Notes: generated by a model from the letters alone, not told the origin. A stretch of DNA of 64,000 nucleotides from an uncultured Bacteroidales bacterium (GCA_905234455.1 CAJOIH010000017.1:1-64000), one strand, 5' to 3'. Positions 49,790-58,726 are shown, numbered from the stretch's first letter. A program made the numbers and translations.

Positions 49790-50815
49790 ATGAAAAGAGG
49801 ATTTGGAAGCGACAACCACTCGGGCGTGTGTCCCGAAGTGTTGGAAGCCATTGTGCGTGTCAACAAGGAACATGCCTTGGCTTATGGTGATGATGAATAC
49901 TGCGCCGCCACAGAAGCGCGGTTTCGTGAACAGTTCGGCGAACAGGCAAGGGTGTTTTTTGCCTTCAACGGCACAGGGTGCAATACGCTCTGTATCGATG
50001 CCCTGGTGCGTTCGCATGAGGCAGTAGTGTGCGCCGAGACCGCCCATATCAACGTGGATGAATGCGGCGCGCCCCAACGCATCACAGGCTGCCGCCTGCT
50101 TACCGTTGACACCCCCGACGGCAAGCTGACCCCCGAGCTGGTGAAGACCCGCCTGCATGGCTTCGGCTTTGAGCACCACAGCCAGCCAAAGCTGATCTCC
50201 ATCACACAACCCACCGAACTGGGCACACTCTACACCATCGACGAAATCAAAGCCCTCGTCGATCTGGCCCGCGAATACCAGATGTACGTCCACATCGACG
50301 GAGCGCGGTTGGCCAATGCGGCAGTGGCTTTGGGCTGTACCTTCAAGGAGATGACCACCGACCTCGGCGTGGATGCCGTGTCTTTTGGCGGCACCAAAAA
50401 CGGACTGATGATGGGCGAAGCAGTAGTCCTGCTGAATCCCGAGGTCTGTCCCGACTTCAAATACCGTCGCAAACAGGCCATGCAGCTCTGCTCGAAGATG
50501 CGCTTCATCGCCGCACAATTCGATGCCTATTTCCAAAACGACCTCTGGCGCCGTAATGCCGAACACTCCAACGGCATGGCACAACTTCTTTATAAGGCGG
50601 TGAAAGACATCTCCGGTGTGGAGATCGTCTATCCCGTGCAAGCCAACGGCGTGTTCGCCAAGTTGCCTCGCAAGGTGTGGAAAGCCCTTCAGGAATACTG
50701 CTTCTTCTACGACTGGGACGAATCCGCCGATGTGGTCCGCTGGATGTGCTCCTACGATACTACCGAAGAGGATATCCAAAGGTTTGCAGAGAAGCTGAAG
50801 GAGTTGATGGCTTAA
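49790..50815 (+). CDS. Low-specificity L-threonine aldolase / beta-eliminating lyase
   Basis: A 341-residue PLP enzyme of fold type I. Family motifs are FGSDNHSGVCPEVLEA at the start, the HINVDECGAP region, VHIDGARLANAA (Asp that pairs with the PLP ring) and SFGGTKNGLMMGEAVV with the PLP lysine. It cleaves L-threonine or L-allo-threonine to glycine and acetaldehyde. It is a single gene with its own promoter and faces the HhH-barrel gene, overlapping its 3' end by 4 bp. Confidence 0.88.
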   Translation: MKRGFGSDNHSGVCPEVLEAIVRVNKEHALAYGDDEYCAATEARFREQFGEQARVFFAFNGTGCNTLCIDALVRSHEAVVCAETAHINVDECGAPQRITGCRLLTVDTPDGKLTPELVKTRLHGFGFEHHSQPKLISITQPTELGTLYTIDEIKALVDLAREYQMYVHIDGARLANAAVALGCTFKEMTTDLGVDAVSFGGTKNGLMMGEAVVLLNPEVCPDFKYRRKQAMQLCSKMRFIAAQFDAYFQNDLWRRNAEHSNGMAQLLYKAVKDISGVEIVYPVQANGVFAKLPRKVWKALQEYCFFYDWDESADVVRWMCSYDTTEEDIQRFAEKLKELMA

Positions 50816-52851
50816 TGGGGTTTCCAAACCAGTTCTGCCTTGAGATCGGTCTTGGTCTCCTCGGAAAGCACGTTGACACCCACCCGCGAGTAGAGACTCA
50901 AACTGCCGTAGAGCTTGATTTTTCCTAATAAATAGACCCGTGAGCCGTGGCCGTAAAGGTTGGGGATGGAGAAAGCCCCCAGCACATCGTTTTCGTAAAC
51001 GCTGATGCGGCTGTTGTAGTCGTTGCAGCCGTATAGGGCATAACGGAAGGTGATGCTGTAGGGCTTGCCCGCTGGCTTGTAGGCCACGTCATGGCACAGC
51101 AGATAGCCTTGGCTGTTGACACCATCGTCGTTGAGGTAATGGGAATAGGCGACTTTGTCGCTGAAAGACAGGTCTTCTGTGATGCCGTAGCTGATTTGGA
51201 AGTTGAGGCTGCGCTTGGTATAGAAAATAGGGTAGTGGCTGAACACATGGTCGTCGGAGGAGTTCTTCATCTTGGTCTTCGACTTGAAACGCAGTAGCAT
51301 GGTGGCGTTCTTGCTGATTTGATGGCTGACTTTCAGGCTGTACTCCTGTCCCCACGAGGGATTGTAGACCTGACTGCCCAGCCAAGTCATTCGGAAGAAG
51401 TCGCAGTAGGCGAGGAGGTCCCAACCCGAGACGGGCGCGCATTGCAGCCCGAGATACCAGCCTTCTTCGCCTTGATTTCGGCTACCCTCCCCAAAGGCAC
51501 TATGGAACAGGCTTTGATAGCGCTTGTCGTAATTGCGATACAACACCGAGAAGTTAATATACCCTTGGGGTTTCATCGTCATTCCGATGAGTCCGGCCCA
51601 TGCGCCGTTGTCGCTTCGTGCCAGCTCCCCGAAAAACGCGGCCTTTCCGATGAGCCATCTGAAGTCGACACCCATGTCGGTGAGTCGGTCGCCCTGAAAG
51701 AAATATTGGTTGTATTTGGTAGGCTTGAGCTCCAATGGGACGCTAAGCCGAAGATGATAGATGGTATAGCCTACTTCCAGGTGGGGACCGGCATAGGAGA
51801 GATGTCCTCCGAACACTTGTTGTCGGACCGTGTGGCGTTTGGCAAGCTCATTAAGGGTTCGGTGATAACCGGTCTCCTGTAAGGCGCTTGCCAACTCGGG
51901 TTCGTCCAACGAGTCGGCAAGGCTGATGGTGGCATCGACAAGACGGTTGGAGTAAAACGCCGTCACGTAGCAATCGCGGTAACGCAAGGTGGTGGCCGCC
52001 CCCCTGAAGAACTTGCCTTCGCTGGCGGAAGCCTTGGGCCTGATGCCGGCCCCTCGCTTCATCATCGAACTGCCGCCTTTCCCGAAACCCATGCACGACC
52101 AGAGAGTCAACCCTTGGCCGAAGCTGAGTTGATAGTCACCTAAGGCCAGGTCCTTGACCGCCAAAGCATCGGTGATTCTGAGGTCGGAGGCATAGGCATG
52201 CGCCCCGACGAAGTCGAAGAAACGCGGCTCGCCGGCGTCTTTCTCTGTGACCACGCCGAAGCGGAACTTCTGTAGGTAATGGTAGGTGTATTTGAGTTGC
52301 ATCTTTTGCGGCCCTCCCAAAACATCCTCTTGAATCTCTCCGCCGAATTTCTGGGCATAGTTCAGCGTGACCTGGTGCCGGCCTCGGGTAAGTGCCTTCC
52401 CCAAGGTGATACGCTCGCGCTCCTTGACCCATTCGCTTTTTCCGAAGACCACCAGCGGGGAGATGACGGCTACCGTCGCCTCGCTGAAGTCGTCGAGCAT
52501 CAACAACTCATCGGCAATCATCAGGTCGCCGAACTGTCTGCGGTAATCGGTCAAGGCTTTGACTTGGAAAGCGCTGAGCAGGCCGATCTCTTCCAGATGC
52601 CGGATCTCCTCGCTGTTGACGTTCACTGGGTTCTCGAGATAAAAGAGGTAGTCTTCGATGAGTTCTTCGTGCGAATCCTCCCCCTCGGCATCGTTGAGCT
52701 CCAAGGTCTCGGCGAGGCGGTCCTCAGTCTGCTCCAACAAAAGCTGGTAGAGGAAGTCGATGTTTTGGCCGATTTGGGCCAAAGTATCCACTTCCTGGGC
52801 CTGAAGAGCCCAGGAGAAGCTTAAGAATACTATCAACAATGCCTTCTTCAT
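50812..52851 (-). CDS. Exported helix-hairpin-helix protein with predicted outer-membrane beta-barrel
   Basis: A 679-residue exported protein with a signal peptide (about 1-18, ending LQAQ). Residues about 70-135 look like ComEA/GspK-type helix-hairpin-helix units (NPVNVNSEEIRHLEEIGLLS, QVKALTDYRRQFG, DELLMLDDFSEATV). From about 150 to the end there are regular amphipathic strands ending in WKPH, typical of an outer-membrane beta-barrel. HhH units often bind DNA backbone, but can also be protein contacts. It is coupled to the upstream barrel gene by a 4-bp overlap. The function is unknown. Confidence 0.75.
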   Translation of the reverse strand: MKKALLIVFLSFSWALQAQEVDTLAQIGQNIDFLYQLLLEQTEDRLAETLELNDAEGEDSHEELIEDYLFYLENPVNVNSEEIRHLEEIGLLSAFQVKALTDYRRQFGDLMIADELLMLDDFSEATVAVISPLVVFGKSEWVKERERITLGKALTRGRHQVTLNYAQKFGGEIQEDVLGGPQKMQLKYTYHYLQKFRFGVVTEKDAGEPRFFDFVGAHAYASDLRITDALAVKDLALGDYQLSFGQGLTLWSCMGFGKGGSSMMKRGAGIRPKASASEGKFFRGAATTLRYRDCYVTAFYSNRLVDATISLADSLDEPELASALQETGYHRTLNELAKRHTVRQQVFGGHLSYAGPHLEVGYTIYHLRLSVPLELKPTKYNQYFFQGDRLTDMGVDFRWLIGKAAFFGELARSDNGAWAGLIGMTMKPQGYINFSVLYRNYDKRYQSLFHSAFGEGSRNQGEEGWYLGLQCAPVSGWDLLAYCDFFRMTWLGSQVYNPSWGQEYSLKVSHQISKNATMLLRFKSKTKMKNSSDDHVFSHYPIFYTKRSLNFQISYGITEDLSFSDKVAYSHYLNDDGVNSQGYLLCHDVAYKPAGKPYSITFRYALYGCNDYNSRISVYENDVLGAFSIPNLYGHGSRVYLLGKIKLYGSLSLYSRVGVNVLSEETKTDLKAELVWKPH

Positions 52852-53687
52852 TCCTGCAGGATATGATATTCCAAACCGATCTGTAACGAAGCGCCAAGGG
52901 CTTGATGCATCTGCGCTGCCACGTCGACATGTAGATTCCTAAGGCGATAACCCACCCCAAAACAGAGGATGTTCGGATGGTATTGGGCCCCGGCCCGAAG
53001 CTGAAAACGTTTGAATAAGGTATATTCAAAGCCTCCACCGAGGCTGATGCCATCCACCTGGCTGTCTTTCTCCACTTCACATTGCCCCACGAAATCCTCA
53101 GTGAACCGATAAGCGCAGCCCAGCCGCATCACCACAGGCAAGGCATCGTTGTTGAGCGTGTGCAGTCTTGTGTTCAAGGGGTTATACAACGAGGCACCCA
53201 GACGGAGTCGCTCGGTGACTTGCGACTGTACCCCTAACAGGAAGGTGGGAGCAAAGCGGTCAGGATAACCCTCGCCCTGATGCAGCCAATAGCAGTCGGC
53301 GCGCAGCCCGATCGCCAGATGGGGCCCGAACTCGCGCGCATACGCCAAACCGATCAGGTTCTCGCTTTGTCCGCTCCACCCAAACTGACTCACCGACAGG
53401 CCGAAGCAGCCGATTTTTTCAAACGACTTCACGATGCCGCCGCATTTCAGGGCGGTCTCCTTCAACATCCATTGGTTCTCGTAATACACCCCGAACTGCC
53501 AGCCTCGCACCCCTGCCATGCCCGCTGGGTTGTTGGCTACACCCCACAAACCCTGCTCGCATACCGAGATCCGGCCCATGCCGGCTACACGTCCGCCGAT
53601 GGGTTTCAACACCCCAGTGGCATGACACCTATTAATTAATAGGTAAATAAATAGTATTAATATGGGTTTATATGTTGTTTTAATCAT
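52848..53687 (-). CDS. PorV/PorQ-like outer-membrane beta-barrel protein
   Basis: A 279-residue exported protein with a signal sequence (about 1-23). The mature start IGGRVAGMGRISVCEQGLWGVANNPAGMAG follows the pattern of PorV/PorQ and FadL-like barrels (AGMGG ... NPAGL). The rest alternates in strand-turn pairs and ends with an aromatic-rich strand (IGLEYHIL). ATG 53687 is chosen because the predicted -7 box starts 4 bp before it. PorV and PorQ act in T9SS; membership here is only suggested. It is translated together with the HhH barrel gene. Confidence 0.72.
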   Translation of the reverse strand: MIKTTYKPILILFIYLLINRCHATGVLKPIGGRVAGMGRISVCEQGLWGVANNPAGMAGVRGWQFGVYYENQWMLKETALKCGGIVKSFEKIGCFGLSVSQFGWSGQSENLIGLAYAREFGPHLAIGLRADCYWLHQGEGYPDRFAPTFLLGVQSQVTERLRLGASLYNPLNTRLHTLNNDALPVVMRLGCAYRFTEDFVGQCEVEKDSQVDGISLGGGFEYTLFKRFQLRAGAQYHPNILCFGVGYRLRNLHVDVAAQMHQALGASLQIGLEYHILQE

Positions 53688-53691
53688 GCTA

Positions 53692-53720
53692 CAAAAATAA
53701 ATAAAATAGTTTAGAAACAA
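53692..53720 (-). promoter_or_regulatory. Promoter of the barrel gene pair, nearly leaderless
   Basis: The minus strand has TTG (53718-53720), 18-bp spacer and TATTTTTG (53692-53699). Only four bases separate the -7 box from ATG 53687, so the transcript would begin at or just beside the start codon. Confidence 0.55.
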
Positions 53721-53791
53721 GTGTTTTTCTATAGAAAATTCTTAAAATTTTTATTTTGCTGATATTGAGCGGCTAATCCATGAAAAAAATG

Positions 53792-53799
53792 TATCTTTG
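53792..53799 (+). promoter_or_regulatory. -7 box of the DUF456-transketolase genes
   Basis: TATCTTTG matches the consensus 19 bp before ATG 53819 and lies after the other possible in-frame start at 53780, which it excludes. TTG at 53765-53767 is 24 bp upstream, longer than usual. Confidence 0.6.
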
Positions 53800-53818
53800 C
53801 ATTTTTCTAGATCAGATT

Positions 53819-54319
53819 ATGCTGTACCTGCTCATCATTCTCGCCGTTGTTCTCATGCTCGTGGGCCTCGTGGGCGCCATCGTTCCCGTTATTGCCGGAC
53901 CTCCTTTCAGCTTCGCCGGACTGTTGGCCCTCTCGTTTGTGCCTGGCATCGACTATACCACTGAGTTTTTGGTGGTGATGGGACTCATCGGGGCGGTGAT
54001 CTTCGTGCTCGACTATGTGGTGCCCATCTGGGGTACCAAGACCTTGGGCGGCACCAAGGCTGGGATCAGGGGCAGTACCATTGGATTGATCCTCGGGCTG
54101 TTGGTGACAATTGTATTTCCCATCGGCTTCATCGCCATCCTGTTGGGTCCATTTATCGGCGCCTACATCGGCGAGAAAAACGCCGGCACTGACGACAAAC
54201 TGGCATGGAAGTCGGCCTTTGGCTCGTTTTTGGGCTTCCTGGCCGGCACCTTCATCAAGACCGTCTATGCGCTGGTATGCATTTTCTATATTGTGAAAGA
54301 TAGCATTGGATTGTTATGA
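53819..54319 (+). CDS. DUF456 family membrane protein
   Basis: A 166-residue inner-membrane protein with the DUF456 layout: first helix LYLLIILAVVLMLVGLVGAI, then the conserved VPVIAGPPFSFAGLL, a second helix pair with VLDYVVPIWGTKTLGGTKAGIRGSTIG, a GPFIGAYIGE motif and a final helix. The function is not established. Its stop overlaps the ATG of the transketolase N-terminal subunit by 4 bp. Confidence 0.87.
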   Translation: MLYLLIILAVVLMLVGLVGAIVPVIAGPPFSFAGLLALSFVPGIDYTTEFLVVMGLIGAVIFVLDYVVPIWGTKTLGGTKAGIRGSTIGLILGLLVTIVFPIGFIAILLGPFIGAYIGEKNAGTDDKLAWKSAFGSFLGFLAGTFIKTVYALVCIFYIVKDSIGLL

Positions 54320-55134
54320 TTGACTATAAGACCACGGCGACCCATATTCGCCAGCTCATACTCACAGCCTTGGCCGAGGCCGGATCGGGCCATACCGGGG
54401 GCTCGCTCGACTTGGTGGACATCTTCACGGTGTTGTATTTCGACCACCTGCGCCACGACCCACAGAACCCGCTGTGGGAGGGACGCGACAAGGTGGTGCT
54501 CTCCATTGGCCACACCGCACCGGTGCTTTATGCCACCCTGGCTGCAGCAGGCTATTTCCCCGAAGAGGAGATGCTCACCCTGCGTAAGCTGGGAAGCCGG
54601 CTGCAAGGCCATCCGAGCTATGAGTTCCAGTTGCCTGGGCTGGAGACCTGCTCGGGCTCGCTCGGACAGGGGCTTGGGGTATCCCTTGGCATGGCCCTCG
54701 CCGCCAAGATGGACGGACTCTCCACCCGAGTGTATTGTATCATGGGCGACGGGGAACAGCAGGAAGGCAGCGTGTGGGAGACCGCCATGGCCGCCGCACA
54801 CCATAAGGTCGACAACCTCTGCGCCATCATCGACCGCAACCGCCTGCAGATCGACGGCGGGACAGAAGAGGTGATGGGCATCGACCCGCTCAAGGACAAA
54901 TGGACGGCCTTCGGATGGAAAGCCATCGAAATCGACGGACACGACTATGGACAAATCAAGATGGCTCTGGAAATGGCCGACATGACCCGGGAACACCCCA
55001 CCGTGATCATCGCCGACACGATCATGGGGAAAGGAGTCCCTTCCATTGAAAACAACAACCAATGGCACGGTAAAGTCCCCACCAAGGAACAACTTCCTGC
55101 CTTCCTGAAAGAACTCCTAACTCCTCACTCCTAA
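54316..55134 (+). CDS. Transketolase, N-terminal (TPP-binding) subunit
   Basis: A 272-residue subunit of a split transketolase. The thiamine diphosphate motif runs from IMGDGEQQEGSVWE to IIDRNRLQIDG. Also visible are AGSGHTGGSLDLVDI (conserved His), SIGHTAPVLYATL, and GSLGQGLGVSLGMA. It transfers two-carbon units between sugar phosphates in the non-oxidative pentose phosphate pathway, together with the next gene. The 3' end (coding LTPHS) is made of a period-7 repeat that continues to the next ATG, which suggests the repeat spread into the coding end. Confidence 0.92.
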   Translation: MIDYKTTATHIRQLILTALAEAGSGHTGGSLDLVDIFTVLYFDHLRHDPQNPLWEGRDKVVLSIGHTAPVLYATLAAAGYFPEEEMLTLRKLGSRLQGHPSYEFQLPGLETCSGSLGQGLGVSLGMALAAKMDGLSTRVYCIMGDGEQQEGSVWETAMAAAHHKVDNLCAIIDRNRLQIDGGTEEVMGIDPLKDKWTAFGWKAIEIDGHDYGQIKMALEMADMTREHPTVIIADTIMGKGVPSIENNNQWHGKVPTKEQLPAFLKELLTPHS

Positions 55135-55146
55135 CTCCTCATTAAA
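55110..55146. repeat. Period-7 degenerate intergenic repeat reaching into a coding end
   Basis: AACTCCT AACTCCT CACTCCT AACTCCT CATT lies between the transketolase subunit genes; its first copies encode the last residues of the N-terminal subunit. This is the least degenerate copy in the window. Confidence 0.7.
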
Positions 55147-55149
55147 ACT

Positions 55150-57027
55150 ATGGATTACATCAACAAAGGAAATAAAGCAACTAAGCTCGGCTTCGGTGAA
55201 GGCGTGCTGGCAGCGGCACAAAAGGATGCACGTGTTGTGGGACTCGGAGCCGACATCACCTCTTCCGTAGGGATGAACCTCTTCAAGGAGGCCTTTCCCG
55301 AAAGGTTTTTCTCGATGGGCATCGCAGAGCAGGACGCCGTGGCTACGGCCGCAGGCATGGCATTGAGCGGCAAGATACCGGTGTTCAGCACCTATGGCGT
55401 GTTTGCCGCCCATCGTGCCAACGACCAGATCCGCATCTCGGTGTGCTACAACAACGTCCACGTCGTCATCGGCGGCGCCCATGCCGGCGTGTCGGTGGGT
55501 CCCGACGGCGCCACGCACCAGGCCTTGGAGGATATCGCTGCCATGCGGGTGTTGCCCCATATGACCGTGATCCAGCCTTGTGACGCTACCCAAGCCAAGA
55601 TCGCCACCGAGAAGGCCATCCTCGAATGTGATGGACCGGTGTATATCCGATTCGGACGTGAGCCGATGCCCGACTTCACTGAGGAGGACCAGGAGTTCGA
55701 GATAGGGAGAGCCCAGCTGATGCGCGAGGGAAGCGACATCACCCTCGTTGCGACCGGCCACGAGGTGTGGGAAGCACTGAAAGCCGCGCACATGTTGGAA
55801 CACATGGGTATCTCTGCCCGAGTGATCAATATGCATACCATCAAGCCTTTGGATGGAGCCATCCTGGAGAAGGCCGCCGATGATACCCGGCTGATCTTTA
55901 CTGTGGAGGAACACCAGACCACAGGGGGACTGGGTGGCGCCGTCGCCGAGTTCCTGGCCGAGAACCATCCCATTAGGGTGATCCGTATCGGCATGGACGA
56001 CACCTTCGGCGAGTCGGGCCAAGCCCAGGCGCTGATGCACAAATACGGCCTGGATAGCGCAGGTATCGTACACCGGGTGCTCGAAGTCCTGGCCAACAAC
56101 GACCTTAGCCTCTATTTCCGCAAGATGGGGGTCCCGTTCGACACCTATCCGCGTCGTCTTTACAACAGCAAGATGCTATATGAGGGCTACGACTGGCACG
56201 ACGAGACGACCTTCGAGACCTGCCACGATACCCTGGTGTACAAGCACTACATCAGCCAAGGTAAACGCGGACACGAGGTCCGCGAGACGCTGGCCCGTGC
56301 GCTGCACGACCATTTCATCACCCACGAGCTCTACAAGATGCTCGACCTTTACGATGAAAAGGACGTGGTCGGCGTGATGGGCGGACATGCCCGTCGGCGC
56401 GACGACCCCATGTACCGTCAGATCGTTTATCTCAGTAAGAAACTCACCGAGATGGGCCGTTTGATGGTCACCGGAGGAGGACCTGGCGCCATGGAAGCCA
56501 CCCACCTGGGCGCCTATATGGCAGGCCGCACCGACGCAGAAGTGGAAGAGGCCTTGCAGATGCTCATCCCTTCGCCTACCTTCTGCGATGAAGGTTGGCT
56601 GCGCCGTTCCTTCGAGGTGATGGAGCGCTTCCCCTTGACCACCGAATATCGTAGCCTTGCCATTCCTACGTATTATTACGGCCACGAGCCTACCGCTCCG
56701 TTTGCCACCGACATCGCCAAGTACTTCGACAACAGCGTGCGTGAGGACGGCATCGTCACGGTGGCCAAGGGCGGCATCATCTATACGCCCGGTAGCGCTG
56801 GCACCATGCAGGAGATCTTCCAAGACGCCGGACAGAACCATTATGTGACCGAAGGCTTTGCCAGCCCGATGATTTTCATGGGTAAGGATTATTACACGAA
56901 ATACATGCCCGCCTACGCGGTTCTCAAGGACCTCAGCGACCGTGGCGTTTTCAAGAACATGATCCTCACCATTTCCGATGACAACGACGAGATTATCGAC
57001 GCCATCGTTAGCTTTAAAAACAGTTAG
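55150..57027 (+). CDS. Transketolase C-terminal subunit fused to a LOG-family-like domain
   Basis: A 625-residue fusion. Residues 1-315 are a full transketolase C-terminal subunit: GIAEQDAVATAAGMA (catalytic Glu), FSTYGVFAAHRANDQIR and VEEHQTTGGLGGAVAE. After a ~100-residue linker-like region, residues about 405-620 match LOG-type Rossmann proteins: GVMGGHARRRDDP, MVTGGGPGAMEATHLGAYMAGR, IPTYYYGHEPTAPFAT, IAKYFDNSVREDG and TPGSAGTMQEIFQDA (the PGGxGTxxE site, here PGSAGTMQE). LOG enzymes split nucleotide 5'-monophosphates into base and ribose 5-phosphate, which is a transketolase substrate. The frame is continuous across the junction. Confidence 0.87.
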   Translation: MDYINKGNKATKLGFGEGVLAAAQKDARVVGLGADITSSVGMNLFKEAFPERFFSMGIAEQDAVATAAGMALSGKIPVFSTYGVFAAHRANDQIRISVCYNNVHVVIGGAHAGVSVGPDGATHQALEDIAAMRVLPHMTVIQPCDATQAKIATEKAILECDGPVYIRFGREPMPDFTEEDQEFEIGRAQLMREGSDITLVATGHEVWEALKAAHMLEHMGISARVINMHTIKPLDGAILEKAADDTRLIFTVEEHQTTGGLGGAVAEFLAENHPIRVIRIGMDDTFGESGQAQALMHKYGLDSAGIVHRVLEVLANNDLSLYFRKMGVPFDTYPRRLYNSKMLYEGYDWHDETTFETCHDTLVYKHYISQGKRGHEVRETLARALHDHFITHELYKMLDLYDEKDVVGVMGGHARRRDDPMYRQIVYLSKKLTEMGRLMVTGGGPGAMEATHLGAYMAGRTDAEVEEALQMLIPSPTFCDEGWLRRSFEVMERFPLTTEYRSLAIPTYYYGHEPTAPFATDIAKYFDNSVREDGIVTVAKGGIIYTPGSAGTMQEIFQDAGQNHYVTEGFASPMIFMGKDYYTKYMPAYAVLKDLSDRGVFKNMILTISDDNDEIIDAIVSFKNS

Positions 57028-57039
57028 GAGGGAGGAGTA

Positions 57040-58722
57040 CTACCTCTCAAAACGATCTCCCGTTGCGTCAATCACCTGTTTCTTCCATGAATCAGGATAG
57101 CCTGGCTGTTTGGGCTTGAGTGGATAACCGAAGGGATTGCGGAGGAAACGTCCTTCATCGTCGGTTTGCTTCACGTTGCTGTCCAGATATTTCACCAAGA
57201 GGTAGTTGCTGAGTTCTTTCCAGCGGGCGACGGTGTTGTGCCCGGCTTGGCTGGAGAAGTCGGTGAGGTAGGCAATGGCTTTGGCGGGACTCTCGGTCAA
57301 GAGGTTCAAAGCCTGGTTGTCGACATAGTGGATCTGCTCTTGGTAAGATGTCTCCAGCTCTTGTTGGACTTTCTGGATGTCATCAATGACACGGTTGTAA
57401 TAGAGGTATTTGAAATGCGCCAGCCGGTTGAACACCCAGAAGGCGGCGTTGTCGCTGTAGGTGAGCATGTCGCCGTTGCCTACGCGGTATTCGATGGGTA
57501 CCTCGCTGATGGAGCAGTAGAAGGGCGTGTAGACCGTGGAGTTGGTGTCGTCGACGCCGAACCAGATGATGCCACCGATGGGGTTGGGGAGCCAGCTACG
57601 GCTTTGGGCAATGAACGAGAAGCCCGTCTGCACCACCTCGATGCTGCGTTCGTTGAAGTAGTTCTTGCCCTCATAACTCCAATACAGGGGATTGAAGCGG
57701 AAGGGGGAGCCGAAGGGACCTGCGCCTGGGTCGAGGGTCTTATCCAGTTCAGTGCCTTGGAAATGGTCGCGCTGGAAAGCCATCATGTCGCTGAGGCTGA
57801 CTTTGCGGTTGGGCTTGACGTACAAAGGCATCCGGTGGGTGAGGTCCTTGCCGGTGACGTAATCCCAGTATTCGTCCATGCCGTCGCACACTTTGTTGAA
57901 CATGGTCCAAACGCGGAGGTCACAGATGCGGGCGGCGCTGAAGTCGACGGGGGCATAGGCTGCCGAGAAGTCGAAGTCCTTGTCCTTGCCGGTGAAATAC
58001 CCCTTGCTGCGGGCGAAGTCGATGATGTCGTGTTTATAGATGACTTCCACTTGCTCGTTGTAGAGTTTCTTCCAATCCTTGTCGGTGATGGAGGTCTTGC
58101 CGTTACGCAGTGGGAAGGTGGTGATTCTGGCGGCGTTGGCGTGACCGCTCACATAGCCGTCGGGGATGCGGATGGCCACCCAGACGGCACCTTTCTGCTC
58201 GCCCATGGGCATCATCTCCATGTACCACACCTCATTGGCGTCGCTGATACTGAACGACTCGCCATCGGAGCCATAGCCGTATTCTTCCACCAGGTCGGCC
58301 ATGATCTTGATGGCCTCACGGGCCGAGGTGCTGCGCTCAAGGGCGATGAACATCAGGCTGCCATAGTCGATGATGCCGTTCGGATCGACGAGCTCTTCAC
58401 GACCGCCGAAGGTGGTCTCCCCAATGGACACTTGGTTTTCGTTGATGTAACCCACCACCTGGTAGGTGTGCGGCGGTTGGGGGATGCCGCCGCGAGGGGC
58501 GTTGGTGCCACGGTCGTAACATATCCTCATGCTGCCCTCGGGCCAGTCGGCGGCAGGGGTGTAGTAGAGCTCGCCGTAGCGGATATGCGAGTCGGCGCAG
58601 TAGCTGATGAAGCAGGAACCGTCAACCGAGGCGCCTTTGGTGATGAGGAAATTGGTGCAGGCCTGCGATTCGCCAAATAGGGCCAGCAGTATGATGACAA
58701 GGATGGATTTGATCAATTTCAT
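57040..58722 (-). CDS. C69-family dipeptidase (secreted Ntn hydrolase)
   Basis: A 560-residue exported peptidase of family C69 (PepD/U34-like). The signal peptide (about 1-21, ending SQA) is followed at once by Cys22 in ACTNFLITKGAS; as the new N-terminus after cleavage this Cys is the nucleophile of the Ntn fold. Other family blocks are NENQVSIGETTFGGREELVDP, ERSTSAREAIKIM, ISDANEVWYMEM and GHANAARITTFP. It should cleave dipeptides in the periplasm or outside. It is the last gene of a four-gene minus operon with the channel gene. Confidence 0.9.
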   Translation of the reverse strand: MKLIKSILVIILLALFGESQACTNFLITKGASVDGSCFISYCADSHIRYGELYYTPAADWPEGSMRICYDRGTNAPRGGIPQPPHTYQVVGYINENQVSIGETTFGGREELVDPNGIIDYGSLMFIALERSTSAREAIKIMADLVEEYGYGSDGESFSISDANEVWYMEMMPMGEQKGAVWVAIRIPDGYVSGHANAARITTFPLRNGKTSITDKDWKKLYNEQVEVIYKHDIIDFARSKGYFTGKDKDFDFSAAYAPVDFSAARICDLRVWTMFNKVCDGMDEYWDYVTGKDLTHRMPLYVKPNRKVSLSDMMAFQRDHFQGTELDKTLDPGAGPFGSPFRFNPLYWSYEGKNYFNERSIEVVQTGFSFIAQSRSWLPNPIGGIIWFGVDDTNSTVYTPFYCSISEVPIEYRVGNGDMLTYSDNAAFWVFNRLAHFKYLYYNRVIDDIQKVQQELETSYQEQIHYVDNQALNLLTESPAKAIAYLTDFSSQAGHNTVARWKELSNYLLVKYLDSNVKQTDDEGRFLRNPFGYPLKPKQPGYPDSWKKQVIDATGDRFER

Positions 58723-58726
58723 GGTA

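Noticed and set aside
57166-58680. Plus-strand frame of about 504 codons opposite the C69 peptidase gene
   Set aside because: The minus frame has a signal peptide, nucleophile Cys and family blocks; the plus frame has none.
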